Source of the DNA: Zychaea mexicana
Taxonomy: Eukaryota > Mucoromycota > Mucoromycetes > Mucorales > Lichtheimiaceae
Length of the DNA stretch: 64,000 bases
Reading direction: 5' to 3'
Assembly (NCBI RefSeq): GCF_025766255.1
Contig: NW_026516747.1
Location: forward strand, 1-64,000
Made by a program: the position numbers and the translations under genes. Every line of letters begins with the position of its first letter. The first letter of the stretch is position 1. Below the pieces are notes generated by a model. The model was not told the DNA's origin, did not search any database, and worked only from the letters and a program-made list of their open reading frames with translations. Shown piece after piece: positions 44,989 to 58,097 of this stretch.

Positions 44989-47900
44989 GATAGATATAGC
45001 CCTTTCCCTTTCTCTCTTTTTTGCTCTCTGTGTGCGTGTGCGTGTGCCTGTACTGTTGTAGTTGTTGTTGTTGAGGACGGTGTCGGTGCACATATTATAT
45101 ACATTAGCTACCATAGATTGGCGTTTCTTTTTTCATGCGCTCCTTTCCTTCTACTCCTACTCATGGTACACACTTTTGCCGATATTGATGATACTTTGCC
45201 GTTCTCCTATCAGCGTGTTACCTAGAAGCGGTATTGCCGGTGAGCAAAGCGAGCAGTATCTCAAGAAGAGTACCCGTAACCAGGAAAATTACGCCAAAAG
45301 CAAGCGGATTTCAAAGTACTGCATTGACTCTAGTCCACCCGACAGTACATAATTCCGACAACACAAACAAAGCGGGACAGACTTACATAATAGGGAAAGG
45401 TGGACTTGACTACCTTTGGAGGTCGGCAAAACAAATGATGTCCTTGCAGGACGTTCACATGAAGCACCTGGCGCTCCCATACAGTAGTACTAGCTAGATA
45501 CTCTGAAAAACGGTACAGGCCTGACACGATATCACATGCATCTATTCACAAACGTACCGAACATTATTATATATTTACCAATGCAAGCCGTTGCAAAACA
45601 GAATTCAGAGGTGAATTATTGGAGTATAACCTGAAAGTAAATAGCTGAATACAACATTACTCATGCGGCACATAGATTTCTTGATGGGTTTGAATCAGTG
45701 TTGGAAGAGAACTTTGCAGATATACAGCAACATCTATGTGATATGCTTGTGGTGAAGAGAAAAATGTGCAAAACATAGCCCGGCTGGCATTCTATATTCT
45801 ATCAGAAAAAGTAAAGCCTCGGTCATTGAATATACATCATGATCATAATAACCGTTTATAATGTTATATCATGTAAAATGGAAGTATCAACCTTTGCGAT
45901 TTGGAGCAAGCTACATAGTAGTAGCTTCTACAGAGTGTTACAGTACATAACTATATACGACTGTATGAGTTTGCTGGAGGGAAACCTACTGTTTCCGAGT
46001 GCTGGCCCTATATAGTAGCATCAATTTTATCTTGGCTACTTGAAGGGTTGAGAAACTGACAACAGTCGCCTCAATTTTCAATAACTACAACACAAGATAG
46101 TGAATTACCTCGTTTGAGTACAACGAGCTTCAACATAGAAGTATTAATTGCTTGAAAAAAGTCTATTGGTGTATAAAGTAGTGTATGTTGAAAAAAAAGG
46201 CAAACGAACCAAGCGCAAGCAAGCTTTAACAGGACCCGACTATAAATCAGTTTCATTACATATAATTTATAGTAGATATGACAGTTCTTGCAGCTTCTAA
46301 TCCAACGATACACTGTTTTCGTACCGGAAGATTCGGTACGCTTCTGTGTCTTGAATGCTAGCAAGAACAGCTATTTCCGGACGAAACCCATAGACTTTTG
46401 AACCTTAATCTCTCTCAGACATCTTTTTTCCAGTACAGCAAACAAAAAAGTTGGGTCCTTGCCAAAAAGCATTGGTAAAAGCTGCGATATTGAAAGTAAC
46501 ACCGGGTGGTCATTGCAAAAGGTTGCTTGGACAATGTCTGAGGAGGATCCTGTGAGTGTTGTCATGAGGCAACCTCCCTTCCGAAAGCATGTAAACGCTG
46601 GCATTGATTATGGTACGAACATCTTTATGTATATCATCGTATATGAAGACCCGTACCCAGGACTTAAATTTCTCATACGCTGTCCTACTGGTCGTTTGAA
46701 GCTGTTACATTAGGCTTCATGAAATAGGGCGTGTCAAAAATACGCACCAGTCAAATTCCAGAAAGAACAGCTACCAGCAGCAACTACTGCCGGTCAACAA
46801 CACAACATCGGCGTTACTTTGGAAAAACAACCACTCACTTATAGTAAGAATATGTCGACCTTGAGCCGATCGAGGTAATGTACGTGCTTAAACTTAGTAT
46901 GATCGCAGTACTCGACGTTACAATGCTGGACGTCTACCAATATTCACAATTATGAACAAACCTTCGTTTGCGAGAATAGTGTACCGACATTGCTAGCTCT
47001 CTCTCCCTCCCAAAGCATATGGCCTTTTGGAAGTCAAACAGTAAAGAATGAAGCAAAGTAATACGGGGGAGCTTTCCTTTAAAGTATGCTTTAATATAAC
47101 TATCATGTATAAGTGCGAGGCAACATTCGCCATTCATATACGAGACGGAGATCGCACTGGACGGGTGTAGCACAAGCCAAAAATGCCAATGTTCTTAGGA
47201 CACTGAAAAGCAATGATAAAGACCCTAGAGATAGCGTACATACACTATTCTCACGGTGTTAGAAAAACCCAATCCATATCGGATGAAAATATCTGTAAAT
47301 ACAATCTACAGGCGTAAGAGGGAAAAGAGCTCGGCTGTTCTGTTTGCAGAGGCACTATAGCAGAGATACAGCTTAAATTTTGAACCACTCCTTGGTCGTC
47401 GCTTTTTTCACCGTTATATAAGCCGGTTCACGATTTGCGGAATTGCCAAGAAACATATTACACATATCTTCGAAAGGCACTATTTTAAAAAAAAAAATGC
47501 ACTGTAACAACACTGCAAAAGGAAGCTTCGAAAGTTTCAGCAACGCTACGTTTTGAGAACCAGATCCCTTTCCATTCTACTACTACTCGGGTCATAGCGA
47601 ATGTATGTATATTTTGTGTTGAGAGAGAAAAGAGAATGTTATAATCGCTTTCTTCTGCCATCATAGAGCTCAAGAGAGGTTCTTCTGGAGGCTGCTCGTG
47701 CATGGCGGAAGCGTAATAGGCTGTGTACTTTTACCAAAGTTTCCATTTAGCAGTGCGTCGATGTTTTCATCAACATGATTTAAACCGACTATGTTGACAG
47801 TAAGTCAATCTTTATATTTATATGTGTCGATAGCATATGTGAATGACGTGATTGAAGTTTCATTTTCTATGCCACAATACATACAGAAAGGAATTATAGA

Positions 47901-49483
47901 TGGTGGTAGACATGTTTCGTCTAAGTATAGTACTATAGTCGAAATGTGTGCCGTTCGTCTTCCTTAATGTACTTTCATTAAGAGGCAAGTTTTAAACAGC
48001 GTGACCTGGGATTTGGGAAGATTTGAATGCCGTAAAATGTATTAAACGTTTGTTAAAAGTCTCAACTTTCTATTTCCATCAGACTCGACACTTTAGAACT
48101 TAATTCGGATATGTGCTTTACTTCTGGGGGAAACGAGTGGGATTTTTCGTGCTAGACCTCAGTGGTATTAACCATAACACGCTAGTAGAGATTATAACAT
48201 ATACACTTGTTGGATGTATAATGAAGCACCATCATAACTATAGATTTTCATTATGTATTGCTGCTGCCTTAATTGGACGATATCTTTTCTACTTGTGAGC
48301 TCACCTAAGATTTCGGGCACAGACATGTTTTTTATGATAAAAAACAGCAGTTCTTGCTAACAGGTGGTAATCTATTTTTCTTTTGATTATAAACTAGGCG
48401 CACGAAGCAGCAATAATAGTAGCAGCACTCTTGTTACACCACATAATAATATGTGGTAGCGTATACCTGCAACAATGAGAGTAAATTAAGTGTAGTATGG
48501 CACGAAACATATATCATTTAGAGTATCATCAAGCATCACCACAGATTTGCCGATCATATAAGGTTTACTTTAGCGCTTGCAAAATTAACAATATATGTAC
48601 ATACACACTCAAAGAAACGATGCACGACTTGGTTGAAAAAATGATAATTAATATCTGATCTATGCACGCTCCTTTATAGTTACAGGTGTGCAAGTCCGCA
48701 TGACCGACGAAAACCCCTCCGCTGCAGCCATTTCCGACTCCATCATGTTTCTCACCTGTAACAACAAAAAGGTGGTGATGTCACCCATAAACGGAATACT
48801 CACAGCTGAAGGAAAGAAAGAAAGAAAGAAAGAAATGCCAAGAAATAACAAAAGAGAAAGAGAGACCAAACATTATCGGGTCGACGAACAACGACGACGA
48901 TCGCCCGGAGCCCAGCAGCAGAATTTTTTTCCAGAGAGCGCGCCTATGTGTTATTCAAACAAATGCGACGGCAATAGGGATCGTTTAAACACAAACAAAT
49001 CGAAAATGATAAACGTGGGGCAGCAGCAGCAGCAGATCATTTGATTCTTCTTTGACTCTTTCTTATAATAGGGTTTTAGTATACCTAATAAAACAAACTA
49101 CCTCATAACACAAACTTGAGCAACAAGGTTTGGAACCCTTTTTCTTTTTTCGAAAAAAAGAAAACCCATGATATGTGATTAGCTACTACCAGTGCTGCCT
49201 GTTGTCGTTGTCGTCGCTGCTGCTGCTGCTGCGAGTGTGCGTGTTTCATCATAATCAAAACTTAGAATGAATGTGATACGCCACCCGCACATTTGTTTTC
49301 TTTTTTATATACCGATTTTTTCATGTATATATCGTCGCTGACACTGTTTGCAGCCTTACTCTTCTCTTTCCTCTTCACGTTCTACCTTTCTCCCTTCTTC
49401 TTTTTACTTGGAAAAGACCTTATCTACCTTTCCCCCTCCCCTTAAGAGCACAGAATCCCTCATCTCCTATACAGCAACCATCC

Positions 49484-50769
49484 ATGCTTCTAAGGGCCAA
49501 TCCAATCCTTCGCGACGATCTTATAGTCTTATCTTTGCAACAAACCAAATTTCAGGAACAGCACCTGACGACGCAACAACCTCCTACAACAACTGTCTGT
49601 CATCCACATGCACGTGCGTATCATAGAATATGCTGCAAGCTTTATGCTTGTTTGTTAAGAAAAGTTCATTATGAGCCACATATTCAAGCCAACCGTCATC
49701 ATAACTTTTTTTTTGTGTATATGTAGTTCATTTGAAGAACAATGAAGATGGTATCACACATTTAGCTGATTTGGTGGATTTCATTCTTCGTGCAAGAAGG
49801 CTTTCGGCCGTGGTAACAGGACAAGTACCGCCATCGACAGCAAACAACAAAGGTGAGGATCAAAAGGTTGCTTGTTGCGCGTGTGTGTGCGGAAGTGGTA
49901 GCGCCTTACAATCGTGAAGAAAGGGAGTAGTAGTAGTAGTAGTAGGTCAAATACCAATGATGACAATATGTAGCGTCGGATGACACGATACGCTCCATCA
50001 TGGTGCCAGCAAGAGAAGCATCCACAGATCACCATCGTCAAAGTAGTAACAGTACTAAACGTTGGTCATCAGCAGCAGCAGCAGCAGCATTGCATGCGCC
50101 ATCTTCTCAACAACGACAGCAAGAAAGGCGGCGTATATCTACTGCATCGTCATCATACTCTTCTACATCAGTCCTATCCATTTTGAAAGAAGAACAAAGC
50201 TTTGAACAAGTACAACAAAAGGACAAGGGAAAAAGCAGAGGAAAAGAAAAGGCTATTCCCACCATGATTGTCACAACTTCAGATAATGACGAAAAACGGC
50301 AAATTCGACGTTTACGATCATCGACAGCTACTACAGCCACTTCTACAGCATCAAGTGCATCATCATCATCATCTGATAACAACACTGGTGGCGGTGAGCA
50401 AAGGGATTCTCTTGTAGCACGAGGTGGAGAATGTATTGATGGAGCAGCAGCAACAACAATAACACAATCTTTACCGTCTTGTCATCATCCGAAATACCAT
50501 CATCATCACCAGCAGCAGAGACGCCCTAAAACAGGAGGAGGGGCAGCAGCAACTCGAACTTTTTATAGCGAACCTTCCATTCATGAATATCAAAGAAATA
50601 ATAGTTCCAACAGTATGGAAGCGCGGCTTAGATTGATGGGACCAATGATAGCGCCTCCTGCAGTGGATGGTATGCGTGCTCGTAGTAACAGTTCTATTAC
50701 TACAAGCGAATGCAACAAGTACATTTCCAGAAATGGTGTTGCCAGTTCGTCCACGTCTACGTCTTCTGG

Positions 50770-50812
<43 letters not shown>

Positions 50813-51146
50813 AGTCGTCCAGTAACACCCACCCATCCTCATTCTGCTGCTGGTAGTGATCAACTGCTTCCATCTTGGAAGAAGGAAAAGTCAAGCTTAA
50901 TACGTGCACGAGACGATGATGACAATAGGTAACGTTTATATACAAACCCTTGGAGGTGATGTATTACATGTATATGAATGTTGATTCTCAAATTGGTATT
51001 CGTGTATTAGATCGTTTAGAAAAAGATTATTGTCTCGTACAGGATCGCTGAGTGAAAAGATACAAGAAGGACTCTTGCAAAGAAGAACATCTGCAGTGAG
51101 GACATTGAAGCATGTTGTCAGACGTTCTTCGACAGTGCAGAAGTAG
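49484..51146 (+). CDS. Serine-rich low-complexity protein of unknown function
   Basis: Four exons, 49484-49622, 49727-49852, 49974-50928 and 51020-51146, join in phase to 448 residues ending VVRRSSTVQK. The best-conserved-looking part is exon 2: NEDGITHLADLVDFILRARR. The rest is rich in Ser, Ala, His, Gln and Thr, with a run of about 17 Ser coded by (ATC)n-type repeats at 50769-50813. The C-terminus is basic with a short amphipathic stretch (SEKIQEGLLQRRTSAVRTLK). No catalytic motif or membrane segment. I do not recognise the family; a regulatory or scaffold protein is likely from composition. The start is the first Met of exon 1 but upstream exons cannot be excluded. The CBS-domain gene follows 220 bp downstream on the same strand. 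Confidence 0.6.
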
Positions 51147-51156
51147 TGACATAGAA

Positions 51157-51158
51157 TC

Positions 51159-51190
<32 letters not shown>
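51157..51190. repeat. (CAG)n(TAG)n microsatellite
   Basis: CAG repeats passing into TAG repeats, immediately 3' of the serine-rich gene's stop codon, so probably in its 3' UTR. Confidence 0.85.
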
Positions 51191-51195
<5 letters not shown>

Positions 51196-51365
51196 TTATG
51201 TTACTTTTTTGTAAATTTAACACACCCATTATGCAAAATACACAATTCAAATACCGCTTTTTTTTCTCTCGGTTGGCCTTTCTTTTCTTGACCCGTACCC
51301 TGCACACACCACAATATACGGTTTTTTCTTCTTTCTAATCAACTTTTACATTTATTCACAACAAA

Positions 51366-51742
51366 ATGGCGACTCACCGTGAAGGACTCAGTGATAAGCC
51401 GCACGACTGGTGCATGATTCCTGCTGGCACACTCATGAAGACACAAAAAGTCATTACAATGTAAATCTTTTTTTCCTACAAGTGATGTCTAATGTTTTGT
51501 GATTCGACCTTTGTATCTGAAGAAGAAGAAAACAACACCACACTCACTTTATATAATTATGAACAGTGACGGAATGCTTCCAGTAGAAGACGCGTGTGGT
51601 ATTTTGATCAAAAACAACATATCGTCAGCACCGGTATTTGATAGCACGCAGTCGGCACCCGAGTATGTGGGCATGTTTGATTACGGCGATGTGATTGCCT
51701 ATCTTTTGCTTGTCTTGTTGGACCAAGTCCCAGGCCATCTTC

Positions 51743-51785
<43 letters not shown>

Positions 51786-53337
51786 GGGTTCGGGTGAGGA
51801 CGCGACTCTGGAGATTACAGATATCATTCGTCGTGCTATTTACGGACAGTCTGTTCCCGTAAAACTTGCGAGTGGTTAGTTATATATATGCATTGGGTTA
51901 TGTTTGTTTGTTTGCTCTGCTGCTTGATGTGAAATAAGCTAACTTTGAATGATGTGGGGTGATGATAGATCTTTCTCAAAAGAATCCATTCTATTCGATT
52001 CTCCCGGAGTCAACCTTGCTATCGGCCATTGAAGAGTTTGCTTGTGGTACACATCGCGGTAAATGTCGTGTTTTTCTTTCTGTGTCTCTGTGCAATGTAA
52101 CCTACTCGGAGGTTTTTGTATTTTTGACAAGAGGTCTCCTTGTTACTTTGTGACTGAAAACGATAATGTAGTATGTGTTATGGACCCCAATGGTGGCATC
52201 CAGGTAAAGCTTTTCTCCATGTGGGACAAATAAGGAGTTTGGTACAAGGAAGCGTACTGACATCATCCATTGTGTAAAGGGTATCTTGTCACAATCAACA
52301 GTCGTCGAATATCTCTACAACAATCGAAAACAGTTTCCTACCATTGAGAAGCTCTTGGGCCAAACGGTAATGGATGATAGAATGAGGCACACATGGTTAC
52401 TCTCTTTCCATATTTGTTCTAACCCGCTCTTTTGTTGCCATCGCTTGTTGTTTAACCGTGTTACTTTTTCCACACTGTTAGCTACGTCAGCTGGGCTTGG
52501 GTGAGACAGACGTAATAAGTGCAGGCGCAGATGCGCGTGTCCTCGATGCACTTTCATTAATGAGTAGAGTATTATGCTTTTTCACACGATAGATATGACA
52601 AAAATATGCTAATCAAAACGGCCATTGTTTGTTATAATGTATGACGCACAGGCCAACACGGAGTCTCCTCTGTGGCCGTGGTGGGCGCCAATGGAGTTGC
52701 CCTGGGTAACATTAGCATGACGGACATCAAGGTAAACAAATCATAACATACTGCATATAATACATGCAAACCATGTGACGGGCTGGGTGGTTGGATAAGG
52801 GAGGGGGTGGGGGGAAGGAGGATGTGTTTTGGTAGTAAGTAGTGGAAGGAGGATCGCCTAATAAGGTTGTTCATTATTGGGTGTACACGTATAGCATGTG
52901 ATGAAGGATTTCAAACACAAACTGCTGTGGATAACTTGTTTCCAATTTGTGAGCATGGTACGAACCGAGCAAGGCATCGAGGATGGGCAGGTAAGTTAGT
53001 TACCCCCGCTCCCCGTATTAGCAGCAATCCATGCCCGAGTCGGCTGAAGCTATATAATGCAACAAAGTAAAACCCTTCCAATCAAAATGAACTGTAGGAC
53101 CGCTTGCCCGTATTCGATGTCCGGCTGGACACACGTCTTGGATTTGCGATCGCCAAACTGCTAGCCACTCGATCCCACCGTGTATGGGTCACCGACGACA
53201 TGGGCAGACCCATTGGCGTCGTGTCGCTCACAGACATATCGCGTGTTATTGCCGAGAGCGCAGGCGTACAGACCACGGGCTATCCCCGGCGTGCGAGTGT
53301 AGCAGTGCGAGGCGGTCTTAATACTACTACTACATGA
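51366..53337 (+). CDS. CBS-domain protein (two Bateman modules)
   Basis: Nine exons (51366-51460, 51567-51874, 51969-52058, 52172-52203, 52280-52366, 52482-52563, 52652-52731, 52895-52990, 53098-53337) join in phase to 369 residues starting MATHREGLSDKPHDW. Four CBS motifs are visible. The first contains NNISSAPVFDS and MFDYGDVIAYLL. The second contains VCVMDPNGGIQGILSQSTVV. The third contains HGVSSVAVVGANGVALGNIS. The fourth contains RSHRVWVTDDMGRPIGVVSL. CBS pairs bind adenosyl ligands and regulate kinases or transporters. The architecture recalls AMPK-gamma and Sds23/Moc1-type fungal proteins, and I cannot decide between these. A Gln tract of 15 residues (about 91-105, CAA repeats at 51741-51785) lies between CBS1 and CBS2. 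Some acceptors are weak, for example AAAG at 52279. Confidence 0.8.
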
Positions 53338-54045
53338 TGACTGGGTTGTAGATATCATGTTTGCGATAATAACACTCGCTCTGTTGTTGCTTTCCCTGTG
53401 TTTCGTTCGTTTATGAGCTATAATGGATTGATCGACATGGGAAAAGAGTAAAGTAGTACCTATCATCCCCACCCCACCCCCATACCCATAGAGAGAGAGA
53501 GAGGGGGTGTGTGTGTGTGTGAGCAACATTGTCTTTACCGTATTTGGATGGAAGGATAACACAATCATTATGGAAGTAGCCCAAAACTCTTTTGTTTCGG
53601 ACTGTACCTTTTTTTCTTACTCTTGTCCTGCCAATAGGTCACAGCAGCAGTGGCAGTGGCTATCAGTGCTGCTTGGCCACTGCATACTAAGGATAAAAAC
53701 TCAGCAAAGGCTTTTACTTTTTGGCTCTTTTGGAGAGTGGGTTTACTGCGCGCTTGTTGATCCCTTTCTTTTCTTTCCTTACTACCCCCACTTGCACAAC
53801 AACAACAACCACAACAGCACACACACAAACCTTTTCTCTTTTTCTTCTCCCAACCTCTTTTTTTTTTTTGTTGTGTGCTTGCTTGCTTGCTTCTTTTATT
53901 ATTATATAATTATTATTATTTCGCCACCCGGAATCAAGGGCCCTGCCAGAACACTTGTTTATTCTCATTCCGAACTGCACCCACCCCGTTTTCTTCTTCT
54001 TTCTCTCTTCATTGCTAACACATTCGACTCACAATTACGTCCAAA
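53338..54045. promoter_or_regulatory. Upstream region of the Zn2Cys6 factor, pyrimidine-rich
   Basis: No gene seen. Contains a (GA)n and (GT)n tract at 53490-53521 and long C/T-rich stretches (53765-53780, 53830-53865, 53985-54010) leading to the start at 54046. Pyrimidine-rich tracts upstream of fungal starts often mark core promoters. No specific binding site was recognised. Confidence 0.4.
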
Positions 54046-57000
54046 ATGGAGACGACCGAGCAACACACCAGCTCTCCGGAATCGTCGGCAACTCCGGAAC
54101 CGACCAAAAGAACTACAAAGAAAGGTGGCGGCACTTGTTCTTCCAACTCTAATAATAATAATCATAACAACAACAACAACAACACAACGAGTGCAACGGG
54201 CGCAAGCAATCATCCAAATAGACGAAGCAAGAGCATGCGTGCCTGTGACGAGTGCCGAAAACGCAAGGTAAATTTTGCATGTTTTTTGTTTTACTACTCG
54301 GGCTACTTGGGCGGGGTGAGAGAAAGAGAGAGAGAGCACATGGCGTCACATCATACAGAAAAGTAGAAAAAGGGCAAGGGGTAGTAGTGGGCTGCTTGTA
54401 TAAGCCGGTGCAAGTGGGAATGAGAGAGAGAGAGAGAGAGAGAAAGAGACAACAGAAAGAGACAACAGAAAGAGGGGGGCGGGGGAGGGAGGGGTGGCAA
54501 ATATAAAATTAAAAAAGCGTTGGACCGTTGCAACGGAAATCCTCACACTCTCTGCGGAATATGCCAGGTAAAATGCGATGGCGTCCAGCCTTGCTCCAAG
54601 TGTCGAAAATCTGAAATTGCGTGTGTGTTTGCAAAACTACCTCCCAAACGAGGTCCACCGAAACAATACATTGAGCTGCTGGAGGCGCGTCTGCATCTCA
54701 TCGAAAAGGCACTACGCACAATTGATGGACCTGCACGCCGTATTCTCGACGACGCGTTATCCTTGGACAGCGTCAAAGCACTCAATACCTCGTCACCCTC
54801 GTCACCGTCACAGCAACACCACCAACAAGATGATGCAATGGACACCACAGGTACTACTACTGGAAGTAGTTCAGTGGTGGTCAAAGAAGGTAGAGTTACA
54901 AAAGCGGATGGTGTAATGTTGATCATTCCCATCGTTTGTGGTATCGCAATATGCCCCCACCCCCTCATTAAGCTTTTTTATATTGAACATACTACAACGA
55001 TGACGACAATGATGTATATAGAGGACGAAGGGCCGAGCGTATCATCTGCTGCACCGTGTAGTCCAAATACACAACAATCATCCATTGACGAAGCCGATCG
55101 TTTCAGCATCAATGAAATTGGCCAGGCCATGTACGTGAACGACATCAAGGCACGGATTGACCGAATACCCAGCATCCACGCTTCAGGCGAGCCCATGATA
55201 TCCTCGTTTGGCTCAAAGCAATCACCAATGAAGTACGACAGTAGCAGTAACAGCAACACCACCACCACCACCACCACCACCACCATTACCACCAGCAACA
55301 GTAATACCAGTACTATGGACGGATCACAGAAAATGGACACTGATACTGGATCTGAGGGATATCCATCGACTGCTGTAACGGCGCTGCCGCACGACGTTCC
55401 ACAGTCGCTCATCAAGACCTATTTCACACACGTACACAAATACGTCCCCATGATCCACAATCCCTACTTTTACAAACAACTGTCCAGCAAGGCCGAGGAT
55501 CCACCCTCGCCCTTGCTGCTCTATGCCATGTGTGCTGTCGCGTCACGCTGGACCGGCGAGTACACTGGCGCTTCCTCAGGGCAGATTGCCCCTGGATTTT
55601 CGTTCTATCAGCGTGCTTTTGCCAAGATTGACGAGTATTCGGATGCGCCACGCGTCTCGACCATACAGGCACTTGTGTTGTTGACAAAGTATCAAGAGTA
55701 TTACCGACGACTAGGCTTTTTCCATCGTCCAGGTCTCTATCTCGGGATGGCAGTACGGATGTGTAACGACCTTGGTTTGCCAAAGCTCGATCCAGTCCCA
55801 GGCCCGGATGAGGATCCACAAGGATATGAGGAAAAGAAGCGTACTTTTTGGATGGTGTTTATCTATGATCTGATGATGAGGTATAAAAACAAAGAGATCT
55901 TTTTCCTGTGTGGTTTTTATTTCTTTGGCTTTGACTTGAAAGTTGGGCAAAAAGGTCTTACACCTTCTCTTCTCGTTGAAATAGCATCGAACAAGGACGT
56001 GAGCCCTATTTTGCTAATATCGAGTGTACCACCGAGTTCCCACTGGCAACGAGCGAAGAGGGACCTTACCTCGAAGAAGTTGTTACTAACAACAATGCCG
56101 TGATCCAACTTGCACGAATTCTGTCCGAGATTTTGCTCATGTCTCGACGCGTGACGACACGACAGCATGCTCAAGGCGACCAGCGCAACCAGGTGCAAAT
56201 TATAGAAGAACAAGGGAAGCTGTTTCTGCTCAACACGCATCTGGAAAACTTTGTGCATGAGCTGCCTGCATCACTGTCGTACGGCCCCACACAAAACTCG
56301 ACGGTATACCCTACAGACAAGCAGCCAATCAGCAATGTGTTTGTCGGTTTCCTGCATATGACTTACCATTTCAGTGTCATTTTACTGCACCGCCACTATG
56401 TACTGCATCCACTTCCTTCGTGCGATCTCGAAATGGAACCTTACCAGCACCAGCAGCTGTGTGCTGCATCTGCATCAAACATTACGCAGATTGCAGAAAC
56501 CATTTTGGAAAGTCAGGCGATGGATGCATTCAGCTATCCTACGCGCGGTATCCAGCATACCATTCATTGTGTCACTATGGCTGCGACTGTTCATCGTGAC
56601 GGTATGACAACGACGACGACGACCCAGGACAAAACACTGGTGGATCAGGCTAAGCAGCAGTATGTCAAGGCATTGAACATCCTGAACCGTTTAGCTGCAG
56701 AGTCGCCTGCTATGGAGTTCCACTCTCATATCAAAGAGGCTGAGCTGGCCCAAATGTATGATCGTCTGGCTGTGAACACGAGCAGTAATAGCAACGCTAA
56801 TAACAACAATATCAGCAGCAGTAGCAGCAGCAGTAACAATGGCAGCACTCATGTTAGTAATGAAAACAATATAAACAACAATCGTGCAGCAAGTGCTACT
56901 ACCACGACAACATCTACAACAGCAGCAGCAGCAACAACAACAGCCAATGCTGGTGTATATTCGTCACCCGGACATAGCAGTAATGCTAGCACAACATCAT

Positions 57001-57290
57001 CTACGGATAGCACTTATGTTTCTTCTTCGGCACCCACACAATCAGCAGCATCACTACAGCAGCCAATACCCGCGGATCGTGTGTCTCTTTCTGATGCTTC
57101 CTCGACCTCCTCCTCCCCGGTGTTATCGTCGTCAGTGGATATGCCCACGCGTCCTGGTGCTGCACGAACGATCAAATTACCAAAGTCACGACGACACACA
57201 CTTACCGGTACTGGAAATACACAGCTGATGCAAATGGCTAAACATGCTCCTCTTGGCGGCCAATGGTATCCACCTCAACAGCAGCAACAA

Positions 57291-57338
<48 letters not shown>

Positions 57339-58035
57339 GGAGTACTACCTGGTGCCAACAACACTTCACCATACATGATGGATGGTGGTGTTCCGTTCAG
57401 CCAAGCAACGCTGTTGAACTCGAGTGCAACGATTTCTGACCCTTCAAGGTTCGCATCACTGATGATGATGCAAGGTGGAGTCAATATCCCGCTGTACAAC
57501 CATCATCAGCAGCCGCTCCCACACATCCCACAAGAGCAACAACAAGCCCAACAACAACAGCATCTCCACCATGTTCACCATCCGCAACACCCTCAGCAGC
57601 AGCAGCAGCACTTTGTCAACAATCCACCTGCTACTACGTATCGCAAGTCTCGGCTGAGTCATCACTGGTCATACTCTCAAGAAGATCTACGTTCTCTGCG
57701 AAGAGCGCACATGAACAGCCCGATCGGTGGAGGAGGCAATTGGCCATCGGCAAAGGCAAGATCCTCGCCCCACGCAGCAGCATCTGATTTTGGTTACCAT
57801 AGCCACTTTGCCGAAATGGGGCACCACGATGGATTTCCCAATCCGTATCCACAGCAACAACAACAACCACAGCGCATGACCCGCCAATTGCGTCGTCAAT
57901 CTTCCATGACGGCCATGATGCCATCCTACTATGCTCAACGCCAGCAACAACAGCATTATATGCCTGTACGGCACGCTCCTCCTGCTCCGCCGCCACCACC
58001 ACCACAACAACAACCGCCAGCTCCTTTACCACAGC

Positions 58036-58097
<62 letters not shown>

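Larger units (their letters stand above)
44651..49483. other. Long intergenic region, no supported gene
   Basis: 4.8 kb between the Nrg1-like gene and the serine-rich gene. Short frames occur throughout with no consistent splice structure. At 48660-48810 a short exon-like stretch can be read on either strand (plus: VRMTDENPSAAAISDSIMFL after TTACAG; minus: VRNMMESEMAAAEGFSSVM after TTACAG), and I cannot choose. The unusually large space may hold distal promoter elements of either flanking gene or old transposon debris. Confidence 0.5.

Noticed and set aside
45230..45500. Overlapping short frames on both strands, one hydrophobic on the minus strand
   Set aside because: No consistent start, splice or homology. 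The frames conflict with one another.
50590..50832. Poly-aspartate frame on the minus strand
   Set aside because: Antisense shadow of the serine-coding (ATC)n tract in the serine-rich gene.
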